Source: Pedobacter gandavensis (GTDB lineage Bacteria; Bacteroidota; Bacteroidia; Sphingobacteriales; Sphingobacteriaceae). From it: a stretch of DNA of 64,000 nt. The stretch lies in NCBI RefSeq assembly GCF_014172405.1, contig NZ_WNXC01000001.1, forward strand, positions 620,001 to 684,000, in the 5' to 3' direction. The notes beneath the pieces are model-generated. The model worked only from the letters and a program-made list of their open reading frames with translations, did no database searches and was not told the DNA's origin. Made by a program: the position numbers and the translations under genes. Numbering within the stretch: position 1 is the first letter of the stretch; each line of letters begins with the position of its first letter. This document shows positions 32,967-42,912 of this stretch, piece after piece.

Positions 32967-34208
32967 ATGAAAAACACAAACAGATATGCCTGGGTGGTGG
33001 TTGGATTATTGTGGGTGGTGGCACTATTAAATTATATGGATAGACAAATGTTGTCTACCATGAAGCCTGCAATGCAGATCGATATTCATGAACTGCAATC
33101 GGCCACAAACTTCGGCTACCTGATGGCTATTTTTTTATGGATTTATGGGTTTATGAGTCCGGTATCCGGAATTATCGCCGATAAATTCAACCGAAAATGG
33201 CTGATCGTTGGCAGTTTGTTCGTTTGGTCATTGGTGACCTATTTAATGGGCTACGCCACTACTTTTAACCAAATTTATTGGCTGAGAGCTTTGATGGGTG
33301 TAAGTGAGGCATTATATATCCCTGCGGGATTATCATTGATTGCCGACTTCCACTCTTCGAAAACCAGATCACTAGCCATTGGAATCCACATGACCGGCCT
33401 CTACATGGGCCAGGCTTTGGGAGGTTTCGGTGCAACCATTGCCGATAAGTTTTCCTGGCAAGCGACTTTCCATTCCTTTGGAATTGTAGGGGTCGTCTAT
33501 GCCTTTGTATTGGTGTTTTTCTTAAGAGAAAAGAAGGCTTCCGAAAATGTAAGTATGGATGATGAGATTAAGATGAAAGTAAAACCTTCCATTTTTAAAG
33601 GATTCGCCATTCTATTCACCAATATTTCTTTCTGGATTATCCTGTTTTATTTTGCCGTTCCAAGCTTACCAGGTTGGGCAGCAAAAAACTGGTTGCCTAC
33701 GCTTTTCGCTCAAAACCTGGATATTCCTATGGCTACTGCAGGCCCGCTGTCGACCATTACTATCGCTTTCTCTTCTTTTGTAGGAGTGATCTTTGGTGGG
33801 ATTCTTTCAGATCGATGGGTGCAGAAAAACATTAAAGGTCGTATTTATACCAGCGCCATCGGTTTGGCATTAACCATTCCTTCTTTGCTGTTTTTAGGTT
33901 TCGGCCATTCTTTGTTTCATGTACTAGGTGCCGCATTATGCTTCGGCTTAGGATTCGGAATGTTCGATGCCAATAATATGCCGATCCTTTGTCAGTTTGT
34001 TTCCTCAAAATATAGAGCTACAGCTTATGGATTGATGAATATGACCGGGGTGTTTTTTGGTGCATTTATTACGGATTTATTGGGAAAATCTTCAGATGCG
34101 GGTCATCTGGGACAGGATTTTGCCATGCTTGCCGGAATTGTATGTATAGCCTTGTTTGTACAACTCTACTTCCTTAGACCAGTAGTAAACGATTTTGCAG
34201 ATGCTTAA
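32967..34208 (+). CDS. nanT: MFS transporter, likely sialic acid permease
   Basis: 413 aa with about 12 TM segments; the MFS motif between TM2 and TM3 appears as GIIADKFNRKWLIVG. The signature NYMDRQML in TM1 is typical of the anion:cation symporter (ACS) group, which includes hexuronate and sialate carriers. It starts 2 bases after nanM and sits within the nan operon. Substrate is inferred from context. Confidence 0.85.
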   Translation: MKNTNRYAWVVVGLLWVVALLNYMDRQMLSTMKPAMQIDIHELQSATNFGYLMAIFLWIYGFMSPVSGIIADKFNRKWLIVGSLFVWSLVTYLMGYATTFNQIYWLRALMGVSEALYIPAGLSLIADFHSSKTRSLAIGIHMTGLYMGQALGGFGATIADKFSWQATFHSFGIVGVVYAFVLVFFLREKKASENVSMDDEIKMKVKPSIFKGFAILFTNISFWIILFYFAVPSLPGWAAKNWLPTLFAQNLDIPMATAGPLSTITIAFSSFVGVIFGGILSDRWVQKNIKGRIYTSAIGLALTIPSLLFLGFGHSLFHVLGAALCFGLGFGMFDANNMPILCQFVSSKYRATAYGLMNMTGVFFGAFITDLLGKSSDAGHLGQDFAMLAGIVCIALFVQLYFLRPVVNDFADA

Positions 34209-34307
34209 TACCAAATACTAATTTTTAATTCAGATGCTAATTGTCCATTGCTAATCCCTTTAATATTTATTTGCTGATACCTAATAATTCACGAAAAAAA
34301 ACTAAAA

Positions 34308-35882
34308 ATGATGATTTCACAACACTACAAGTATGCTGCCCTCTCTGTCCTTTTATTGGCCACAGGCTTTACCGCCCATAGTCAAAATGTTTCAACCAAA
34401 TCTGCTGGATTAACCATCACAGCCCAACAAACCGTAAACCCGATCTTAAAAAGAAAGGCCGTTAATCCTGTATGGCGGATGGAGATAGAGGTTCCTGCGG
34501 AAGGGTTGGAATTTAAAACCTTATCAGGCACGCTAAATAAAGCCGGAATAACCGACCTTAAATTTTTAGAAGCTTATTTGAGTACGGAGAACAAAGCGCA
34601 TGAGCAAGTGCTGGATGTGAAGAAAAGAATAGGTGCGGTAGAGGTTACTGGAAAAAACTTCCAAATTCCTTTGGATGCTAAATTGGCAGCAGGTAAACAA
34701 GTGATCTGGATCAGTGCAACTTTAAAGCCTGAAGCCAACATTGACGACCGTATAGAATTGAAAGTTTCAAACTTAACTGATGCAGGTTTGGTAAAACATA
34801 AAATTGGTATTTCAGGTCCTCTAGCTGCTACTAGATTAGGAATTGCATTGAGAAATCCCAATGATGACGAGGTGAATTCTTACCGTATTCCCGGAATTAC
34901 GGAAACAGCTAAAGGAACATTAATCTCTGTTTATGATGCACGCTACAAGAATAGTGGTGATTTGCCAGGTAATATTGATGTAGGCATGAGCAGAAGTACA
35001 GATGGTGGTAAGACTTGGGAGCCGATGAAAATCATTATGGATATGGGTGCTCCCCATGAAAATAATGGGGTTGGTGATCCTTCCGTTTTATTCGATCCGG
35101 TAACAAAAACCATCTGGGTAGCCGCATTATGGAGTAAAGGAAATCGCTCTATTGCAGGTTCTGGCCCAGGTCTTTCTGAAGATGAAACCGGACAATTTGC
35201 AGTAACCAGCAGTACCGATGATGGCTTAACCTGGTCAAAACCATACAGCATTACCAATCAGGTGAAAAATCCAAAATGGAGGTTGTTTTTCCCTGGTCCG
35301 GGAAATGGAATTGCTATGGCTGATGGTAAAATTGTTTTTCCAGCTCAATATTGGGACGAAAACAAAATGCCACATTCTACTTTGATCTACAGTGCTGATC
35401 ATGGGAAAACCTGGAAAGCAGGAGTAGGTGCTAAATCTAATACCACAGAAAGTCAGTTGGTAGAAACTACACCGGGAAAACTTATGCTAAATATGCGCGA
35501 TAATCGAGGGAAATTTAGAAGTGTAGCTACAACTACAGATATGGGACTAAGCTGGGAGACACACGCTACTTCCTACAAAACACTGATCGATCCGGTTTGT
35601 ATGGCCAGTCTGATTAAGGCCCGCGTAAAAGTAAAGGGAAAAATGAAAGATGTATTGTTTTTCAGTAACCCGAACTCTTCAACAGATAGGAAAGACCTGA
35701 CGATTAAAGTGAGCCTTGACCTTGGAGAGACCTGGCAAGATGCCAATTTACTGGTTGATGACAGAGACTCTTTCGGTTATTCTGCACTTACAAAAATTGA
35801 CGACCAAACTTTAGGTTTGTTATACGAAGGTGTGCGTGATTTATATTTTGTACGTATCCCGGTTAATGACCTGATTAAATAA
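34308..35882 (+). CDS. nanH: GH33 sialidase, exported
   Basis: 524 aa with a signal peptide (to about TAHSQ). The N-terminal ~150 residues form the sialidase-associated beta domain seen in Bacteroidota NanH. The catalytic propeller has R193 in the YRIP motif, D in VYDARY, and four Asp boxes (SRSTDGGKTW, SSTDDGLTW, YSADHGKTW, TTTDMGLSW), with the late YSALTKIDDQTLGLLYEG carrying the nucleophile Tyr/Glu region. It releases terminal sialic acid. Either of the two adjacent Met codons (34308, 34311) can start it. Confidence 0.93.
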   Translation: MMISQHYKYAALSVLLLATGFTAHSQNVSTKSAGLTITAQQTVNPILKRKAVNPVWRMEIEVPAEGLEFKTLSGTLNKAGITDLKFLEAYLSTENKAHEQVLDVKKRIGAVEVTGKNFQIPLDAKLAAGKQVIWISATLKPEANIDDRIELKVSNLTDAGLVKHKIGISGPLAATRLGIALRNPNDDEVNSYRIPGITETAKGTLISVYDARYKNSGDLPGNIDVGMSRSTDGGKTWEPMKIIMDMGAPHENNGVGDPSVLFDPVTKTIWVAALWSKGNRSIAGSGPGLSEDETGQFAVTSSTDDGLTWSKPYSITNQVKNPKWRLFFPGPGNGIAMADGKIVFPAQYWDENKMPHSTLIYSADHGKTWKAGVGAKSNTTESQLVETTPGKLMLNMRDNRGKFRSVATTTDMGLSWETHATSYKTLIDPVCMASLIKARVKVKGKMKDVLFFSNPNSSTDRKDLTIKVSLDLGETWQDANLLVDDRDSFGYSALTKIDDQTLGLLYEGVRDLYFVRIPVNDLIK

Positions 35883-35894
35883 TCAATACACATA

Positions 35895-35933
35895 AATCTC
35901 TGTAGTTGAGTTGATCAACTGCAGAGATTCTTT
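35895..35933 (+). terminator. Terminator after nanH
   Basis: A 15-bp stem (35895-35909 with 35915-35929, one G-U pair) and a 5-base loop, followed by CTTTT. It separates nanH from the esterase gene and may end or attenuate the first operon segment. Confidence 0.65.
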
Positions 35934-36022
35934 TATGATCAAGTATGGCTGGTTCTGTTGTTTTTACTTGAAATGCATTAAACCTCAACCCATAAACCAA
36001 ATAAGAAAATATACACGACAGC

Positions 36023-38128
36023 ATGAGAACCACAAAAAAAATCATCCTAATCGTATGGTTATTGTCGCTTTCTTTACAATTTAACCTGTTTGCACAGGGT
36101 AAAAAGATAAAAGTAGCCTGCATCGGAAATTCCGTAACTGCAGGTTATTTGCTTAAAGACCCTACACAGGAAGCTTATCCATCAGTTCTCCAAGGACTTC
36201 TGGGCGATGCTTATGAGGTAGGTAATTTTGGCCTGGGCGGAGCCACTTTGTTGAAAAAGGGTCACAGGCCATATTTTAAAACCAAAGAGTTTACTGCAGC
36301 CTTAAATTTCCAGGCAGATATTGCCATTGTACACCTGGGGCTAAATGATACGGATCCTAGAAACTGGCCGGAATACCGCGATGAATTTCAACGCGATTAT
36401 GCCTGGTTACTGGATACTTTAAAGAAGAATAATCCCAAAATCAAATTATATGTTTGTCGCCTAAGTCCAATTTTTAGCGAACACCCAAGATTTAAATCTG
36501 GAACCCGTGAATGGTACTGGCAGATACAAAAAGAGATTCCATTGATCGCAAAAGATAATCAAGCTTCGCTGATTGATTTGAATACACCCTTAAACAGTCG
36601 CACAGACTTATTTGCTGATAACCTGCATCCGGATAAGGAGGGGGCAAGTATTATTGCGCATACAATTTATGAAAATATCACTGGGGATTATGGCGGATTA
36701 AAGCTGCCTGTTCTGTTTACAGACCATATGGTTTTGCAGCGTGACCAGGCGATTCCTGTTTATGGAACCGCTGACGCAAATGAAACGGTTACGGTTACTT
36801 TTAAGGGGCAAAAGAAAACTGTAGTTACTGGAAAAGATGGGAAATGGAAAATAGAATTTCCTGCAATGCCTCATGGCGGACCTTTTCAGTTGGTGGTAAA
36901 TGACAGGAAAAAGAAGATCGTTTTAAATGACGTATTGTTAGGTGATGTTTGGTTATGCTCCGGACAGTCTAACATGTATTTTAAGTTGAAACAAGCAGCC
37001 AGCGGTGCTGCAGAATTAAAGCAGTTCCGGGCACAGCCAAAATTAAGGTTGATGAAATTTACTCCCCTTGCAGAAACTGATGCCGTATCCTGGGACAGTA
37101 CTACTTTAGCTAAACTCAACCATTTGGACTATTTCTCTGGAAACTGGGAAACAGCCAATGCCAGTAATGCCGCAGATTTCTCTGCGATAGGTTATTATTT
37201 TGGTCAGCAATTAATGCAAGAGGAAGGGGTACCCATCGGACTGATCGAGATGGCTGTTGGTGGTTCTACTTTGGAATCCTGGATCGACCGCTATACTATG
37301 GAGCATGATCCACAACTGGTAGATGTGCTAACCAATTGGCGTAAGTCGGATTTTGTGCAAGAATGGGCACGTGGACGCGCAAATCTAAACCTTAAAAACG
37401 CTCAAAACCCAAGACAACGCCATCCTTATGAACCCGCTTATAATTATGAAGCAGGAATTTCAAAGCTGATTGCCTCTCCAATAAAAGGGGTGATCTGGTA
37501 TCAGGGAGAAAGTAATACTCAAAATCCAGAACTTTATGCACACAGTTTTCCGGTATTGATCAAAAGTTGGAGAGCAAAATGGGGCATTGATTTTCCATTT
37601 TACTACGTACAACTTTCAGGTATTAACCGCCCTTCATGGCCTTATTTTAGAGATATGCAGCGCGAAGTTCAATATGAGGTACCAAATACTTATATGGCCG
37701 TTAGCTCAGATCTTGGGGACTCTCTGGATGTCCACCCGACTAAAAAGAAGGAGGTGGCTCTGCGACTGGCTTTACAGGCATTAAAACATAGCTACCATAA
37801 ATCAGTTGTTGCTGAAGGGCCGGTTGCAGAATCTGCGCTATTAAAAGGCAATAAAATAGAGGTTTCTTTTGTTAATGGCAACTACCCGGTGCTAAAGGGT
37901 GGAGAACCTATAATCGGTTTCGAACTGCTTTTGGAAAAAGGAGTCATTCTGCCGGTAGTAGCTACGGTAGTTAATCACAAAGTTGAACTTCAAATCCCTT
38001 CACAAACAAATACAGAAAAAATAAGAAAAGTAAGGTATAGCTACGCGCCATTTAGTCGCGCAAATCTGGTTAATCAAACTGGATTACCAGCTTCCACCTT
38101 CACTTTACCAATAAAATTAAGCAACTAA
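36023..38128 (+). CDS. Two-domain sialate O-acetylesterase (SGNH + SASA)
   Basis: 701 aa with a signal peptide to about residue 25. The N-terminal SGNH hydrolase (~27-215) has Ser37 in GNSVT, Gly in GLGGATL, Asn in GLND and the DNLHPD block. The C-terminal SASA-type esterase (~225-701) has S316 in GQSNM, the WYQGESNT motif and SLDVHPTKK with its Asp-His pair. Both catalytic sets look intact. It removes O-acetyl groups from sialic acid so that NanH and NanA can act; the two-domain form resembles Tannerella/Bacteroides NanS-type esterases. Confidence 0.88.
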   Translation: MRTTKKIILIVWLLSLSLQFNLFAQGKKIKVACIGNSVTAGYLLKDPTQEAYPSVLQGLLGDAYEVGNFGLGGATLLKKGHRPYFKTKEFTAALNFQADIAIVHLGLNDTDPRNWPEYRDEFQRDYAWLLDTLKKNNPKIKLYVCRLSPIFSEHPRFKSGTREWYWQIQKEIPLIAKDNQASLIDLNTPLNSRTDLFADNLHPDKEGASIIAHTIYENITGDYGGLKLPVLFTDHMVLQRDQAIPVYGTADANETVTVTFKGQKKTVVTGKDGKWKIEFPAMPHGGPFQLVVNDRKKKIVLNDVLLGDVWLCSGQSNMYFKLKQAASGAAELKQFRAQPKLRLMKFTPLAETDAVSWDSTTLAKLNHLDYFSGNWETANASNAADFSAIGYYFGQQLMQEEGVPIGLIEMAVGGSTLESWIDRYTMEHDPQLVDVLTNWRKSDFVQEWARGRANLNLKNAQNPRQRHPYEPAYNYEAGISKLIASPIKGVIWYQGESNTQNPELYAHSFPVLIKSWRAKWGIDFPFYYVQLSGINRPSWPYFRDMQREVQYEVPNTYMAVSSDLGDSLDVHPTKKKEVALRLALQALKHSYHKSVVAEGPVAESALLKGNKIEVSFVNGNYPVLKGGEPIIGFELLLEKGVILPVVATVVNHKVELQIPSQTNTEKIRKVRYSYAPFSRANLVNQTGLPASTFTLPIKLSN

Positions 38129-38132
38129 ACAC

Positions 38133-39317
38133 ATGAACTACACTAAAGAAGACCTGACCGGATTACAACAGTTTTATAACCATCAACTTTTAAATGATAC
38201 CGTTCCTTTTTGGTTTCCAAGATCTGTGGATACCGAATTTGGTGGGTACCTGTTAATGAGAGATCAGGATGGTACACTGATAGATGATGATAAAGCTGTT
38301 TGGATACAAGGGAGAGCGGCATGGTTGCTTTCTACTTTATACAATACCATAGAACCGAAAAAAGAGTGGTTATCAGCCGCAAAATCAGGGATAGATTTCT
38401 TGAACAAATATTGCTTTGATGACGATGGACAGATGTTTTTTCATGTGACCAGAGATGGTCAGCCAATTAGAAAACGTAGGTATTATTTTTCAGAAACCTT
38501 TGCCGTGATTGCCAATGCAGCTTATGCAAAAGCCAGTGGTGATCCTGCAGCAGCAGAAATGGCTAGATATCTTTTTGGAAAGTGTATTGAGTACTCCACA
38601 ACGCCAGGTTTATTGGCGCCTAAATTTACAGGAACCAGACCTACGAAAGGAATTGGAGTGCCTATGATTATGATGAACACCGCACAACAATTGAGGGAAA
38701 CCATTGGAGATCCGCGTTGCAATGAATGGATTGATAAGTGGATTGCTGAGATTGAGACCTATTTTGTGAAGGATGATATTCGTTGTGTGATGGAGCAAGT
38801 GGCACCTGATGGCAGTATTGTGGATCATATCGATGGAAGAACACTTAATCCTGGTCACGCAATTGAAGGCGCCTGGTTTATTCTTCATGAAGCTAAATAC
38901 AGAAATAATGATCCAAAGCTGATCGCATTGGGCTGTAAAATGCTGGATTATATGTGGGAACGCGGATGGGATAAAGAACATGGAGGTATTTTATATTTCA
39001 AGGATGTATACGATAAACCAGTACAGGAATACTGGCAGGACATGAAGTTCTGGTGGCCGCATAATGAGGTGATTATTGCCACTTTATTAGCCTATACGAT
39101 CACTGGTGATGAAAAATATGCAAAATGGCATAAAATGGTCCACGACTATGCATATGGTCATTTTCATGATAAAAAGAACGGAGAATGGTTTGGATACTTA
39201 CATAAAGATGGAACCCTGGCGCAAACGGCTAAAGGAAACTTGTTTAAAGGACCTTTTCATCTACCAAGGCAAGAATGGTATTGTGCAGCGTTGTTAACAG
39301 AATATCTTAAGAAATAA
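38133..39317 (+). CDS. AGE-family N-acylglucosamine 2-epimerase
   Basis: 394 aa (alpha/alpha)6 barrel of the AGE/RnBP family. The visible motifs are WIQGRAAWLL, RRYYFSETFAVIANA, and HNEVIIATLLAY, with Arg/His/Glu residues in the barrel. It interconverts ManNAc and GlcNAc, the step after NanA. It is cytosolic and starts 4 bp after the esterase stop, so it is co-transcribed. The next kinase step has no gene here. Confidence 0.88.
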   Translation: MNYTKEDLTGLQQFYNHQLLNDTVPFWFPRSVDTEFGGYLLMRDQDGTLIDDDKAVWIQGRAAWLLSTLYNTIEPKKEWLSAAKSGIDFLNKYCFDDDGQMFFHVTRDGQPIRKRRYYFSETFAVIANAAYAKASGDPAAAEMARYLFGKCIEYSTTPGLLAPKFTGTRPTKGIGVPMIMMNTAQQLRETIGDPRCNEWIDKWIAEIETYFVKDDIRCVMEQVAPDGSIVDHIDGRTLNPGHAIEGAWFILHEAKYRNNDPKLIALGCKMLDYMWERGWDKEHGGILYFKDVYDKPVQEYWQDMKFWWPHNEVIIATLLAYTITGDEKYAKWHKMVHDYAYGHFHDKKNGEWFGYLHKDGTLAQTAKGNLFKGPFHLPRQEWYCAALLTEYLKK

Positions 39318-39342
39318 ATTTTATTATTCCTGAATTATAATT

Positions 39343-41337
39343 ATGTTTATCCGTAACCTTTTAATACTGACCATCGTGCTGCTCTCCATCGATATGTTGT
39401 ATGCCCAAGCCCCAACTCTGAAAGAGGACCAGCGGGCAATACCTGCTTTAATGCCGCTTCCTCAGCGACTTGAAAAGAAAAGCGGTGTATTTGATTTCAA
39501 AAGTTGTAAGGTAATTGTAGTCCGGGATGAACATTTTCTTCCTGAAGCCAAGCTCTTGCAAAAAGTGCTTAAAAGTCAGGGGATAGAAGTTAAAATAGGA
39601 ACACAGGTTCCGGAAGGTTCAGCATACCTGGTCTTTGATAAAGATGAAATGCTGGATGCAGAGTTTAAACAGGAGGCCTATCGTCTTACGGTAAACCCTG
39701 ATAAAGTTGTGATCAAAGGCCTGACCAGAAAAGGGGTTTTCTACGGAATTCAAACTTTAAAACAGCTAATTGCTTTAGATAAAAAGGCGGTTGCTTGTGA
39801 TATCGTCGATTGGCCTGCGTTCTCCTGGAGAGGATACATGGTGGATGTAGGACGTAATTTCCAATCTGTCGCCATGCTCAAACAGCAAATAGATGTAATG
39901 GCTGCCTATAAGCTGAATATTTTTCATTTTCATGCGACAGAAGACATCGCATGGAGACTGGAAAGTAAGCTCTATCCGCAATTAACAGCTCCGGAAACGA
40001 TGCTGCGCAATAAAGGTGATTTTTATACCGTAGCCCAAATAAAAGAGCTGATTGCTTATTGTAAAGAACGAAATATTCTACTCGTGCCGGAAATTGATAT
40101 GCCCGGACATAGTGATGCTTTCAAAAGGGCGATGAAAACGGAAATGCAAAGCGATACCGGCTTGAACATTGTAAAAAACCTTTTAAAAGAATTCATTAAA
40201 ACTTATAACCTTCCTTATGTACATATTGGTGCGGATGAAGTTAAAATTACCAATGTAAACTTCCTTCCCGAAGTAACAAAAGTGATTGAGCAGCTCGGTA
40301 AAAAAGTAATCGGATGGGAGCCCGGTGGGAATTTTACGGAGAGTACCATCCGACAATTGTGGATGGAGGGTGCAACGAAAGTGAGTAAGAATAAAAACAT
40401 TCAATACATCGATTCAAGACACCTTTACCTGAACCATATGGATCCATTGGAGAGTGTGGCGACGATCTTCAATAGGAAGATTTCCAACTTAGATAAAGGC
40501 AATGCAAATGCTTTGGGTGGTGTAATTTGTAATTGGCCAGACCGTAATATAGGAAAGCAAGAAGACGCATTGACGCAAAATCCAGTTTACCCTTCGATCC
40601 TTGCGTTTTCTGAACGCAGTTGGAGAGGAGGAGGGATTCCGGGCTGGATGGCCAAAATTGGAAAACCTGGATCTACAGAAGCACTTGATTTTAGGGAATT
40701 TGAAAGTCGGTTGATGCAGCATAAAGAACGCTATTTTACGCGTTTACCTTTTCCTTATGTGGCTCAATCTGACATCAGCTGGAAGCTGATTGGTCCATTT
40801 GCCAATGGTGGAAATTTAACCGCTTCATTTGATCCGGAATCAGCTAATGTAAATAAGGATAGTCTTCCTGCAGCCATGGAAGTGTTAGGTGGAACTATCA
40901 TACTCAGACATTGGTGGACGCCACAGGTGACGGGAGTATTGGATAAGCCTCAGGAAAACACCACTTGGTATGCCTACCGTAAAATATGGAGTGAGGAGGA
41001 GGAAACCAAAGGTTTTTGGATCGGTTTTAACAATATGTCCAGATCTTATGCTTCCAGTTCTCCAGAAAAAGGGACTTGGGATAATCGCAAAAGTACTGTT
41101 CATGTGAATGGTCTGTTGATTGATCCACCCGCATGGAAACAGGCAGGTTTATCAGGAAACATGGAAATTCCACTGATAGATGAGGGGTATGAGTTCAGAG
41201 CGCCAACAAAAATAACCTTAAAAAAGGGCTGGAATGACGTGCTGATCAAATTGCCTATTGCCAGCTTTAAAGGGGTAGATTGGAAAAATCCACAGAAGTG
41301 GATGTTCACCTTTGTTGAAGCAAATCCGTCCTTATAA
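39343..41337 (+). CDS. GH20 beta-hexosaminidase of the sialic acid locus
   Basis: 664 aa, signal peptide ending around LYAQA. A GH20b domain (~30-145), then the TIM barrel with the motif HIGADEV, acid pair D298-E299; the usual HxGGDE has Ala in place of the second Gly. The C-terminal ~190 residues (from about 480) form a beta-rich module (GPFANGG, WYAYRKIW, VHVNGLLID, GWNDVLIKL), like a carbohydrate-binding or jelly-roll domain. It acts with sialidase on glycan ends. It lies 25 bp after the epimerase and overlaps the convergent tesA by 6 bases. Confidence 0.9.
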   Translation: MFIRNLLILTIVLLSIDMLYAQAPTLKEDQRAIPALMPLPQRLEKKSGVFDFKSCKVIVVRDEHFLPEAKLLQKVLKSQGIEVKIGTQVPEGSAYLVFDKDEMLDAEFKQEAYRLTVNPDKVVIKGLTRKGVFYGIQTLKQLIALDKKAVACDIVDWPAFSWRGYMVDVGRNFQSVAMLKQQIDVMAAYKLNIFHFHATEDIAWRLESKLYPQLTAPETMLRNKGDFYTVAQIKELIAYCKERNILLVPEIDMPGHSDAFKRAMKTEMQSDTGLNIVKNLLKEFIKTYNLPYVHIGADEVKITNVNFLPEVTKVIEQLGKKVIGWEPGGNFTESTIRQLWMEGATKVSKNKNIQYIDSRHLYLNHMDPLESVATIFNRKISNLDKGNANALGGVICNWPDRNIGKQEDALTQNPVYPSILAFSERSWRGGGIPGWMAKIGKPGSTEALDFREFESRLMQHKERYFTRLPFPYVAQSDISWKLIGPFANGGNLTASFDPESANVNKDSLPAAMEVLGGTIILRHWWTPQVTGVLDKPQENTTWYAYRKIWSEEEETKGFWIGFNNMSRSYASSSPEKGTWDNRKSTVHVNGLLIDPPAWKQAGLSGNMEIPLIDEGYEFRAPTKITLKKGWNDVLIKLPIASFKGVDWKNPQKWMFTFVEANPSL

Positions 41338-42060
41338 AATGGGCTTTAATTTCGCCCATACATTTTCTGCCAGGATTTTTTGTCCGGCAACTGTAGGGTG
41401 AATTCCATCTTTCTGATTCAGCTCTGGTATTCCAGCAACGCCCTGAAGTAGGAAAGGAACCAATATCATATCGTTTTTCCTGGCAAGTTCCGGGAAAAGC
41501 GATTTGAACTCATTCGCATATTTAGCGCCCATACTTGGAGGTATCTGCATCCCGGCGAGTACAATCTTTACTTCTGGATATTTTTTCCTTACTTTATCAG
41601 TGATCTGCTGTAGGTTGCTTCTAGTATCTGATAAAGGAATTCCTCTCAATCCGTCGTTAGCCCCTAATTCCAGTACCAATATGTCAATAGGTTGCTTTAA
41701 TAACCAGTCGATTCTGGTGTTGCCTGCCGCAGAGGTTTCTCCGCTTAATCCTGCATTGACCACCTTGTAAGGAAGTTTAACCTCCTTTATTTTTTGTTGT
41801 ATTAAAGCAGGAAATGCTTCGTTTACCTGTAATCCATAACCCGCAGTGAGGCTGGTTCCAAAACATAGAATGGTTTTTTCTCTTTCTGCGGTTGTACTTG
41901 TATTTGCTTGTGCTGCTATTTTGTTTTTTGAAGAAGTATCAGGTTCCGTTTTTCCTGAGGTATCTGTTGATCCCTGGTTTTGTGCACAGGAACTGAATAG
42001 CGCCATGGCCGAAAACATAAACATCAAAACAAATGAACCTTTGAAATTAGACTGTAACAT
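41332..42060 (-). CDS. tesA: GDSL lysophospholipase/arylesterase TesA-like lipoprotein
   Basis: 242 aa. A lipobox LFSSC puts the lipidated Cys at 25, followed by a Ser/Thr-rich tail (26-60) and an SGNH domain. Catalytic S70 is in GTSLTAG, with Gly in GLSGET, Asn in GANDG, and D218/H221 in KDGIHP. Its E. coli homologue TesA is a multifunctional lysophospholipase/thioesterase. It is divergent from ybbA-ybbP, as in E. coli. Confidence 0.87.
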   Translation of the reverse strand: MLQSNFKGSFVLMFMFSAMALFSSCAQNQGSTDTSGKTEPDTSSKNKIAAQANTSTTAEREKTILCFGTSLTAGYGLQVNEAFPALIQQKIKEVKLPYKVVNAGLSGETSAAGNTRIDWLLKQPIDILVLELGANDGLRGIPLSDTRSNLQQITDKVRKKYPEVKIVLAGMQIPPSMGAKYANEFKSLFPELARKNDMILVPFLLQGVAGIPELNQKDGIHPTVAGQKILAENVWAKLKPIL

Positions 42061-42144
42061 ATATAATTATTATTTATCGAAGTATCGTAAATGTTTGTTA
42101 AAGCCAGTATATTTAACAACAAGCAGTATTGTTGCTGACAAGTT

Positions 42145-42912
42145 ATGCTTTATGCATCACTACAGAATTCAATACTTGCATTCCAGAATCATTATTTTAA
42201 GCAAGACTCTAATTACATCACCTTGGAACACATCCTTAACATCCGAAATGTAAGTAAAATTTACGAAAATGCAGGTCATAAATTGACTGTACTTGATCAG
42301 ATCAACTTTTCCATTCAAACCGGTACTACTGTGGCTATTACTGGTCCTTCGGGAAGTGGAAAGACCACTTTGCTGGGTTTATGTGCAGGATTAGACCGTT
42401 CAAGTTCAGGGACAGTTTCTCTAAATGGCATCGATTTAGATCATTTAACAGAGGATGAAAGGGCAGCAGTAAGAAATCGATATGTGGGTTTTATCTTTCA
42501 GAACTTCCAGCTTTTACCTACGCTTACTGCATTGGAAAATGTGATGGTACCCTTAGAATTGAGAGGGGAAAGGAACATCAAGAAACATGCATTGGATTTG
42601 TTGGATAAGGTTGGGCTTGCTGATCGCTCAGGTCACTATCCGGTACAGCTATCTGGTGGGGAGCAGCAACGGGTCTCTCTAGCCAGAGCATTTTCAAATC
42701 AGCCGGCCATATTATTTGCGGATGAGCCCACAGGGAATCTGGACGCTGAAACCAGTGATAAAGTAATTAAGTTGTTGTTCGATTTGAATAAGGAAGCAGG
42801 AACAACCTTGGTGATTGTTACCCATGATCTGGATCTGGCCGCAAAAACCAATAGGATGATCAAATTAAAAGGAGGTGTAGTTGTTGCTGATTTAGAATTG
42901 AACCATGCCTGA
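42145..42912 (+). CDS. ybbA: ABC transporter ATP-binding protein, YbbA/LolD type
   Basis: 255 aa if started at the ATG at 42145; a TTG at 42223 (LEHILNIRNVSK) would remove a non-conserved 26-residue extension and is a real alternative. Walker A is GPSGSGKTT, Q-loop QNFQLLPTL, signature LSGGEQQR, Walker B ILFADEPT, and H-loop VTHD. It is paired with the permease next door by an 8-base overlap. In E. coli YbbA-YbbP, divergent from tesA, are suggested to move lipids or other lipophilic substrates. Confidence 0.9.
   Translation: MLYASLQNSILAFQNHYFKQDSNYITLEHILNIRNVSKIYENAGHKLTVLDQINFSIQTGTTVAITGPSGSGKTTLLGLCAGLDRSSSGTVSLNGIDLDHLTEDERAAVRNRYVGFIFQNFQLLPTLTALENVMVPLELRGERNIKKHALDLLDKVGLADRSGHYPVQLSGGEQQRVSLARAFSNQPAILFADEPTGNLDAETSDKVIKLLFDLNKEAGTTLVIVTHDLDLAAKTNRMIKLKGGVVVADLELNHA

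Noticed and set aside
38610-38981. Minus-strand frame of 123 codons in the epimerase gene
   Set aside because: It lies wholly inside the AGE epimerase reading frame and has no recognisable motifs.
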